From Orthonyx spaldingii (Eukaryota; Chordata; Aves; Passeriformes; Orthonychidae), in NCBI GenBank assembly GCA_013397795.1, contig VZTJ01002455.1, positions 377,360 through 441,359 of the forward strand: 64,000 bases of DNA, given 5' to 3'. A model generated the notes under the pieces. It had not been told where the DNA came from and searched no databases. It saw only the letters and a list, made by a program, of their open reading frames with translations. The translations under genes and the position numbers were made by a program. Within the stretch, counting starts at the first letter, position 1, and each line of letters starts with the position of its first letter. This document shows positions 55,685-64,000 of this stretch, piece by piece.

Positions 55685-58600
55685 ATGCCGCTCAAGAAAC
55701 CCGACCCGAAGAAGGAAGCGGCCAAAGCAGCTGCAGGCTCGGAGCCTGCCTTCGATCCCAAGAGCGTGAAGGTGAGTGAGGGATGAAGACGTCACCGTGT
55801 TTCTCCGTGCCTGTCATCCGCCAGGCACACGCGATGCAAAGCGCTGTGCAGATGGCATTAGCCAGGCTGCAAGCCAGCCTTGGGAGGGGAAAATTATCTG
55901 ATTGTGTGGATGCAGCAGGCTGGGAGAGATGCTGGGGGGATGTCTCAGTCCTCCCCACCCAGCCCTGCCCAGCACTCACCGGAGGGAGGGAACCAGGACA
56001 ATGCCCCTGGAGCTCCGGCTGCAGAGCTGAACCCCCAGCTCCAGCTGAGACCCCACGTCGGGGCCCCAGCAGCAACAAAAAGCTTCTCTGCCACCCACTG
56101 TCTCCATCCTGAAGTATTTTGTTGCCTGCATTGCCTCCTCCACATAAGAGCATCCTTTATCCAACGGCTCCACAACAGGAGCTTGCTTTTTCCCTGATTC
56201 CTCGGGATACTCACATTTTTAAGCCAGAGCTGTGGCAGGAGAGTTACTAAGAGCAGGCTCAGCATGGAGGCTGTTTAATCACTTGAACTTGCGATCAGGC
56301 CTTAAAATAACAGCCTTTCCACCCAAAATAGTCCTGACTGTGGTCTGAGCATCCCTCCTGCCTGCCCACCCTGCTGCTGCCAGCTGTGCTCTCCACAGGG
56401 ATCTCAGCTCCACAGCGAGGGCAGAAGCAGTTGGGGACATGGCACAGTTATGGGACAGGGCATGGATACAGCCCCCTACCCCGAGCTGGGCAGGGAGAGG
56501 TCCAGAGGGAGAGCCCCTTTGCTCCCCCAGCAGTAGCACACCTCTCATGCCCGGCTCTGCTCCCTTCTCTTTACAGATTGAATTCACAGCAGAGCAGATT
56601 GAAGGTAAGTGCTGAGTTCAGCTTCTCTCCGAGGTGGCTTTAGAAATGGGGAATCCTTTTTCCAGGTAGTTTTTCACCACAGATGCGAGAGCTGAGGCCC
56701 CACACATCAAATCCCCTCTTGGGGGAAAGACCAGCAGGCTCCAGAGCCTGGCAGGGAAAAGGTATTTTTCATTCATGGTGTGAGATGCAGCCTGGGTCAA
56801 AGTCAGGGATTCTGGTGGGAGGAGCAGCCTCTGGTAACACAGGGACAGCCCCAGAGAGTGGCAAAGGGGATAAGCAGGGATGTCCTGCAGCAAAGCCAGC
56901 TGCTGAGGGTGCAGGCATCCAGGAGGTCACCCAGCCAGCTCTGCAGAGGTGACAAAACCTGCTTGAGCAGCCAAGTGACTCGTCCAAGGAGTCTGGCAAA
57001 CCTCAGCCCGCATTGCTCAAGCTCACTTGGGGCTGTGACTCCTTCAGAAGGCACAGCATGCACGTGTCCATCCCTGTCCCTCCCCCGCCTGCCAGGCACG
57101 ACGTGCTGGGGTGGGAACGGGGCCACCCCGAGCTCTTCTTCCCGGCAGAGTTCAGAGAAGCCTTCGGGCTGTTTGACCGGACGCCGGCGGGGACGATGCA
57201 GATCAGCTACGGGCAGTGCGGGGACGTCCTGCGGGCGCTCGGCCACAACCCCACCAACGCAGAGGTCCTCAAGGTGCTGGGCAAGCCCAAGCCAGAAGGT
57301 GACAGCAAGCTGGGGACAGGGTGGGACAAGCAATTCCTGTGCTCCCTGGCAGCAAGGAGAGGGTACATTCCCTGCGGGAAGAACCCTGCAAGGTGAAGGG
57401 ACTGGGAAGGGAATTATGCAGACAGGCTTCATTCCTGTGTAATTCCTGCACTCCCCTTCCCCATACTGTGGATGATGACATACGGGATGGGCAGTCCTCA
57501 CACAGGAATGGTGGCAAGGGATGCTTAGCACACCTTATCCTGAACTGGTGCAAACTGGTATAACCTGACCAGTCCCAGTGCGGCCACATTACCGTGGTGA
57601 AAGACAACCCACCTGATGGCTCCATTTTGGGCTGATATCAGGGGTCTCTGTGCAGTCTCTCGATGTCAATACTTTATTCCTCATATGGATCTTCCAATCT
57701 CAAGTCTAATATAACACTTCCATCTCCTCGTGGGGCTTCTCCCCTGTGTTCTGATGGAAAAGAGACCAAGAAAGTTAATCAGGAGGCTGAATTCAGCCCC
57801 ACGAGGTTCATCTCTGACCCCGTCTCCTCCCCTTCCAGAAATGAACACGAAGATGCTGGACTTTGAGACCTTCCTCCCCATCCTGCAGCACTTCACCCGC
57901 AACAAGGAGCAGGGCACCTTCGAGGACTTTGTGGAAGGGCTGCGTGTCTTCGACAAGGAGGGCAACGGGATGGTCATGGGGGCTGAGCTGCGCCATGTGC
58001 TGGTCACGCTGGGTACGGGCTGGCCCGGGGGGGAGCAGGGCACGGGCCCCAAGCTCTTTCTGGGCAAGGGGCTCAGGTAGCTGGCTGCTCTCACCTATCA
58101 CAGAGAGCCTTTTCACCCTCAGGCTCTTTGAGGAGTCAATGACTCCTGAGCGTGTGGCCTTTTCCACCTTACGCCACAGCTTCATGCATGGTCCAGGCAG
58201 GATGGAGACTCCAGAACATCCTCAGTTATCAGGCAACAGTTGCAGTGTGGTCCTCTCTCCACAATCTCCCACCAGCATTCCTCAGCAGTGGCACACAGCT
58301 CTTCTTTAATCCCCTTCTCCTTCCTCTGGTGTCTTTGGTTACCTGGAAGAAGGACAGGAAGGTCCTGGCAGGCTAAAATCCTTCCCCTCACCTCTCGTCC
58401 TCCTCTTCCAGGAGAGAAGATGACGGAAAGCGAGGTGGAGCAGCTCATGGCAGGGCAGGAAGATGCCAATGGCTGTATCAACTATGAAGGTAGGAGCAAG
58501 AGATTCCCATCGGGGCCGTCTGTCTTGTCTTAGGGTGCAAAATGCATCCTCTGCAAGGGCTCTGGCAGGACTCGATCTTAATGGTCCTTTGCAGCCTTAA

Positions 58601-59245
58601 TGATTCCATGATTCTGTGACATTGGTGATCACTGGAAGGGAGGTGTGGACCACCCTCCAAAGCCTTTCCAAAAAAGCACTGAGACATGTCAGCCGGGGTG
58701 GGAAGAAGGTGGTTTGTGCCAGTGATTTCCAGGAAAAGCAGCTGAAGGCAGCATGTTTCCAAGGAGCTCAGGGCTGTTTTATCCCCAGTTTTGGCACTGT
58801 TTTGTTGCAAGCTATTGAAAATAAACAAAGCCAGCATCTTTCACAGCAGAGGTTAATTGGGAACATTTGGAGATCTGGATCACTCGCTGCTCCAAGAGGG
58901 TGAAAATCTGGAATAGGAGGTGGTTAAATGTGGGAACCCATTAAATTGGAGACCAGTGAGGAAAAGCAGGGACCCACTTCCCTTGGCCTCAGAAAACTGG
59001 GGATAACGGTACCGGCTCGCCTCCAAGGGTTGGTATCACTCTGGCCAGGTTGGGGATGGCACAAGAAAAGTGGGAACAGAAAGAGGAATATCAGTCCTGG
59101 CAAAGCATCCCTTTCATCCCTGGGGTGTCCGGGCTGGGGGTCCTACCTGCTGCCTCTCCACCTGCTCCCCCAGCTCACAGCACATCCTGACCTCTCACAC
59201 TCTCATTTCTCCTCAGCTTTTGTCAAGCACATCATGTCTGGCTGA
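55685..59245 (+). CDS. MYL4: Myosin light chain 4, atrial/embryonic essential light chain
   Basis: Essential light chain that wraps the myosin heavy-chain lever arm in atrial and embryonic muscle. Six coding exons: 55685-55771, 56577-56604, 57149-57298, 57839-58012, 58412-58489 and 59217-59245 (TGA). All are GT-AG and in phase, giving 181 residues. The N-terminal extension MPLKKPDPKKEAAKAAAGSE joins the FDPKSVK block typical of A1-type light chains. It lacks the long Ala-Pro run of the mammalian proteins (human MYL4 has 197 residues). The EF-hand-derived lobes follow: FREAFGLFDRTPAG, YGQCGDVLRALG, FVEGLRVFDKEGNG and MTESEVEQLMAG; as in other essential light chains the loops are poor calcium binders. 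It ends FVKHIMSG. A GTGAGT follows at 59261, 16 bases after the stop, suggesting a spliced 3' UTR as in related MYL genes. Confidence 0.97.
58555..58625 (+). repeat. CR1 LINE 3' terminus in MYL4 intron
   Basis: 'ggactcgatcttaatggtcc' followed by 'tttgcagccttaatgattcc' and 'atgattctgtgac' is a CR1 3' end with its short terminal repeat. It is in the last coding intron of MYL4. Confidence 0.85.
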
Positions 59246-59587
59246 AAGGAGAGACTTCAGGTGAGTTCAGCGGTGTCTCCTGCTGCTCACTCTGAAACTG
59301 GAGATCCTACAAGTCACAGCCAGGGGCAGAGAAGCCAAAACCCAAACCTGCAGTGGATTAATGCCACAGGAATAATCTCAGCTCTGAAGGCACAAAAGTG
59401 ATGTTGATGATAAGGAATCTCATTTGTAACTCCTGCCAATTAAAATTTATCAGGACAGCATCACCCCTATGATGGTCATTTGTGGTCTGGGTAATTGTGT
59501 GGAGTCTGCTCGGAAAGAAGGAGGTGGTTTATGATTCCACCTTTTCTAACCTGCCAGGAGCTGAGGGGGTCAACAGCAGCCAGTGGA

Positions 59588-59593
59588 AATAAA
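59588..59593 (+). terminator. MYL4: Candidate polyadenylation signal downstream of MYL4
   Basis: AATAAA, 343 bases after the stop codon. If the donor at 59261 is used, the final noncoding exon would have to lie before or around this hexamer; otherwise it ends a simple 3' UTR. Confidence 0.45.
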
Positions 59594-59619
59594 TATTTTA
59601 AAACATGCATCAGTCAATG

Positions 59620-62600
59620 ACTCGATGCTAAAAAAGTATTAAATACTTAGAGAGGAAATTTTCAAACTGAGAAATGTCAACATTCCCATTAATGTTAGGA
59701 AGAATATGAAAAACGTACCATGGATGTTTGTTAAGCTTTTTCGTGTTCCTGGAGATCTGCCTGAGGAAAACAAAGAAACATTGCTGAGGGGATGAGGTTT
59801 CTTTGAGGGTGAATTATCCCTCTAAAATATATTCAATTGAAAAGAAAATCCAGATTGCTGCCTGGCCCCAGCTTCCCCTGCCAATTTCTTATGGTTTCAT
59901 TATCTATATAACTTTTAAAACATTTCTCCTTCCCCCAGCTATGTAAAAGGCAGGAGGCCAGAAAAAAAAAAGCAGTAAAAATGACCTTCAGATACAGCTA
60001 AATACACAAATTAAACATTTAAAAATCTCTCCCCTCCCAAAATCTCTTTAAACATCAGAAGGTTAAAATACAGACAGACAGAAGTCTGAACTTTGAATGT
60101 TCAGCATCCTTTTTATCTTCTTTTTAATCCATTTCTCTCCGGTTCCTGCTCCTCAGCTCAGAAATATAGATGGTTGGGTGGCAAATGCTGCCAGGAGACT
60201 TAATTCCTCACGTAACTATTTGCATATAAAACTCTTTTTTAAATGATGTGGAATTACAACACTTGACATTTTGGGTTCATCTGAGAAGGAATACTCTTGC
60301 TGATGCAGACCTGGAGCAAGGAGAGCACAAGGGACAGGTTGCATCAGAGACGCCCTTTGGTTTTGGGTGGTTCTTAAACTTCCTCTCTGCCCTAAAACCA
60401 ATCCTTTTCCGAACCTGTAGCTCATCCATTCTCCATCACACTGTCCCATGAGCATTCCCTCCAGAGGGACTTGCTTGGCCCTGCCACTGTCCCTGTCACA
60501 GAGAGACCCGCAGGCACTGCTCCTTGTCCCAGTCAGGAAAGGCCCTTAAAAACCCCAAAATGTCAGATAAAGCATCAAAACCATTCTTTGTTCTGTATCA
60601 ATGAGCAATCCAAAAGCCTGGTTTTGAAGGTTTCCAGAAAGTTGACTCCTGCTGAACCAGCATGGGAGAAGAAAAAGGGGGAAAGAACAGATATTTCTGG
60701 GCCAGGTCCACCCTCATGGCGTGGGGTGATGGGTCCGTGGGGTGTGGGCAGTGTCCTGAGCCAGGATGGGCTCCCTGGATGGTTCTTCTCTAGGGAGGTG
60801 GTGTGTTCCAGCCAGAGCTGTCTGGGGGCTGTGTCACACAAGCTGGTGACTCTCCCCCTCTTCCTACCTGCAAAGCAATCATCAGAGCATCACCACAGGC
60901 GGTGAATAATTCATGACACGTAACTCAGCCTTGCCATCAGCAGAACACCTGGGAGCAGAAAACACTTTCCTTTGATTTGTTCCTTATTCCAACGTCCTCA
61001 CTCTGACTTTGACTAGAAATTGAAGGCATTTTGCTCCGATGTGTTGACTTCAGCTGCCACTCGCTCGTTCCTGTGCAGTGACTGAGTAACAGCTGCTTTC
61101 AATTCCCACTGTTTGATTCAACTGCTCATAAAAAGCAACATAAGCTGTTTATAGATGCAAGATTAGATTTGAGCTCCTCTCTGTGCTAGTCCTACAGCTT
61201 CCATCGGGCAGGATCTGGGCACCTTGTGTTTTTAATGTGCTCTCTGTCCTTTAACCTCCTCGAGGACCGTGGTGACGGGGTCAGAAGGGACCCTGCTTGC
61301 TGCACACTCACCCCGGGGTCACATTTGTCCTTGTCACCGCTGTGACACCAACTCCTGCAGTGCAACGTGCAGAGGAATGGAGCAGAGGAGAGGTGGGGAT
61401 CTGCCTCAACTTACAGAGGAAATCCACAGCAGGGACTGGGGGCCCTGGAGTCGTGATATCCCTGCTATAGCCATGATATCCCTGCTATAGCCGTGATATC
61501 CCTGCTATAGCCATGATACCCCTGCTAGCCTTGACATTCCTGCTAAAGCCATGACATCCCTGCTAGCCTTGATATCTCTGCTAGCCGTGATATTCCTGCT
61601 ATCTGTGATATTCCTACTAGGTGTGATATTCCTGCTATAGCTGTGACATCCCTGCCCTGCAAGCCAGGAGGCTGCACTCTCACCCCTCTGTGCAGAGCAC
61701 AAGCCTTGTGTTTGAGCCTCCAGTTTCCATGCTGAAAGGACTAATGCTAAATTAAAGCCAAAATGAGACCTGCAAAGAGACAGGCAGAAAGGACAGAACT
61801 ACAGGAAAACAGTTTTCCACATGAAAAATCCAGCCCTTTAAGCACCCTTGGGGGAAGAGCCAGCCACACTTTACTCTGGGGACCTGTTGTGTCTCTAGGA
61901 TCAAGCAGAGCTGGTTTGTAGCAAAGCAGGTTGGAATGATGCACTTGAACAGGCACAGGATGTACGTCTGTACCTCTACTTGTGCCTCCGTGCCGCTTCC
62001 CCTGGCAAGGCTGCTCTCCTCCTCCTCTGGAAAAGCTGAGGATTCCACAGAGAAAGCGGCTTTAGTCCCACGGACATTTATAAAAGCATCTGTGGGTGCC
62101 AGTGAGTGACCCCACAGGCAGAACTGCACTGTAGGACTGAGGAGTCTCTGTAAATCCAGATCTCCAAAGGCAACAGTAAATACCGACCTTTTCCATGAAT
62201 TCCTGGGGACTCTCTGAGCAGAGGTACAAGGAGCCCCCACGCTCTGGAGGGCCTGTATCTCCTCAGGCTGTGATAAGGCAGACTCTCATACCAAAGAAGG
62301 CCTGGATGTCAGGAGTTCTGTGCCCTGGGGAATGGGAGAGACAGATGGAGCCAGCTTTCATCCCCAGGAGTTATCTGCAGTGCACGAGATCAGGAGGAGG
62401 ATGAACATGGACTGTGCTCCCTGAAAGGCTCCTTGGAGCCCCAGACCCTGCACACCCCACCATCATCACCATCAGTGAGAGAGGCTGAAGGCCTTCAGGG
62501 GAGGAGACACTTCACTCTCATGTTATTCACACCCTCCTGTCTGGCAAAATTACTTGGATCGACCTGATTAGGAAACCAGGAGTCCATCCCAGGGGACAGC

Positions 62601-63130
62601 ACTGCTCTGGGCCCCATTTATTATTTGTCTCAGATGAGGGATTGAAGAAAGCTTTGCCTGCTCACACCCTGAAAGCAAACGCCTGCAGACTTGCTGCCAA
62701 TGACAAATTTGCAGCTACACCTCTCAGAAGAGCAGAGAGAGAGGGGAAGGAGGCAGGCCGAGCCCTCCTGCTCCACACACAGCTTTCATTCTCACGTAAA
62801 GACGCAGCCCCTGCTCACGTGTGCTCACAGATCTGACCTTCGGGCCCGGGTGCAAGTGCAAAGCACTGAGCAGAGCAGGATGGAGCACAGAGTCCATGTG
62901 TAGGTGTGGTATGGGTGGTGTTATGGCTGATTTGGTAAGGCCACAGGATTTGGAGAAGGAAGGCCTCTGCTAGCTGCAGGTGGCTGTTGATAGGTCAGTA
63001 TTCTTAATAAATTGAGGTTTACTTGTGCGTCTTTATTCTTTTGCTAAAGCTTTGTGTGCCAGATATTGCACTTTCAAACACATCCAAGTCGCAATTGGCA
63101 AATTACCTGCCTTGTCGCTATATCCCAGTC
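59620..63130. other. Intergenic region downstream of MYL4
   Basis: About 3.5 kb without a recognisable coding exon or RNA gene. It is AT-rich near 59.6-60.2 kb and carries a minisatellite at 61.45 kb. Confidence 0.5.
61453..61655 (+). repeat. Minisatellite, units of 18-20 bp
   Basis: About eleven imperfect units. The first three are 20 bp of the form RTGATATCCCTGCTATAGCC; later units alternate 18 and 20 bp with TA loss. No reading frame of interest spans it. Confidence 0.9.
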
Positions 63131-63144
63131 TGCCAGTTTTACTC

Positions 63145-63355
63145 CTGCATATGAGGACATCAGGAGGAATTTCTTGACAGAAAGGGCTCTTAAACATTGG
63201 AAGGGGCTGCCCAGGGAGGTGGTGGAGTCCCCATCCCTGGAGATATCCAAGGAACGACTGGACGTGGCTCTCAGTGCCCTGGGGATCACTCACAGTTTGG
63301 ACTCCACGATCTGCGAGGTCTTTTTCAACCCACAAGATCCTGTGCTTTTGTGATA
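63145..63355 (+). repeat. CR1 LINE 3' portion
   Basis: Contains 'aggaatttcttgacagaaag', 'cccagggaggtggtggagtc', 'cccatccctggagatatcca' and 'tttttcaacccacaagatcc'. It closely resembles the element at 17.95-18.17 kb. Confidence 0.9.
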
Positions 63356-63599
63356 TCGTGGCTGAACCTACCTGGGGAGCACCATCAGCAGGGACCCCTC
63401 AGTGACGGGGACAGGACCTGGCCCGTGCTGACCCCGACACTGGGAACGGGGACACGGGAACCACCAGCCGGGCTGGCTCAGGACGCACTGGTCACGGCAG
63501 AAGCACCCCGAGAGACGAGCGGGCTCCCGGCAGACCTGGGCTTGCCCAGAGCCCGTTCTGCGGCACAAAGTGCAAGTTCTACACTCCATGAGGGCTCTG

Positions 63600-64000
63600 A
63601 GGGAGCACCTCAGGCCCCGCCGGGGGCTCACCGGCCCCCTCACGCCCATCCATCTTCGTCTCTGCTCGGACATCTCCGTGGCAGCTCGGGCGGCTCCGTT
63701 CCAACTCGGACATCTCCGTTCCAGCTCGGATATTCTCCGCCCCGTCGGTCGGCCATCTCCGTCCTAGCTCGGCCATCTCCGCCCTAGTTCGGCCATCTCC
63801 GTCGCCGAGTAGTTTCCTCCCGGCTGCCGAGCGCGGCTTTCCCAGCTGTTTTCCGTCGACGCTCGGCTCTTTCCGCCTCCGCCTTCGGGTATTTCCGGCG
63901 TGCAGTTCGGGTATTTCCGCCGCCGGTTCGGGCGGACTCGGCGCCCGCCGGCCTCGCTCGCTCCGGTAACGGTCGGTGCGGGTTCAAATGAGCCGCGGCC
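63600..64000. promoter_or_regulatory. CpG-rich putative promoter at window edge
   Basis: CpG density rises abruptly from about 63.4 kb to the window end. Repeated TTTCCG (ETS-like) and GGCCATCTCCG (YY1-like on the reverse strand) motifs are present. No exon can be assigned, because the transcribed part lies outside the window or the strand is unclear. Confidence 0.5.
63661..63928 (+). repeat. Degenerate CpG-rich tandem repeat of about 20 bp
   Basis: About ten imperfect units follow the pattern C-A-G-C-T-C-G-G, then a variable 'ccat/acat/tatt', then CTCCG or TTCCG. Clear neighbours start near 63702, 63722, 63764 and 63784, at 20-bp steps. Later units diverge to TTCGGGTATTTCCG at about 63885 and 63906. 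Confidence 0.75.

Overview
This is nuclear DNA of a vertebrate, most probably a bird, and perhaps a songbird. The genes have many short exons and compact introns, and they encode close relatives of human proteins. The only interspersed repeats I recognise are short 3' pieces of CR1 LINEs, the dominant avian retrotransposon, several of a type common in passerines. STRADA, CCDC47 and DDX42 are neighbours on human chromosome 17q23, and MYL4 also lies on 17q; as far as I recall the avian counterpart is the microchromosome corresponding to chicken 27. There is no bacterial, plasmid, CRISPR or viral content.

Layout, left to right: RNF113A (+, first exon outside the window, 422-5097); STRADA (-, 7274-16735), convergent with RNF113A, with a CpG-rich 5' region broken by a 332-base assembly gap; CCDC47 (-, 19922-26595); DDX42 (+, 30808-44227), head-to-head with CCDC47 across a CpG island at about 28.3-29.5 kb; a complete class B1 receptor of the parathyroid hormone family, best called PTH3R (-, 47372-52825), convergent with DDX42; MYL4 (+, 55685-59245), divergent from PTH3R. 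The last 0.4 kb is a CpG-rich, tandem-repeat-bearing stretch that looks like another promoter, but no gene can be assigned. I rebuilt every exon chain by matching splice sites, phase and the known protein family; all six chains stay in frame. STRADA (431 residues) and CCDC47 (482) match their usual lengths almost exactly.

Functions fall into groups. RNF113A and DDX42 are spliceosome factors. STRADA is the pseudokinase activator of LKB1. CCDC47 is an ER membrane chaperone component. PTH3R is a hormone receptor that placental mammals lack. MYL4 is the atrial/embryonic essential myosin light chain, with a TATA-box muscle promoter.

The most unusual signals are: (1) a 23-unit, 18-bp tandem array in the last exon of DDX42 encoding a hexapeptide (consensus RYNDGQ), in which every difference among the 15 consensus units is a synonymous C/T change; (2) four GC-AG introns, three of them among the 12 coding introns of PTH3R; (3) an exact 19-bp duplication carrying the DDX42 exon-1 splice donor; (4) tandem repeats in the STRADA 5' region and at the right edge of the window; (5) an RNF113A with nine visible coding exons, where the mammalian gene is intronless; (6) a MYL4 whose N-terminal extension lacks the usual Ala-Pro run.
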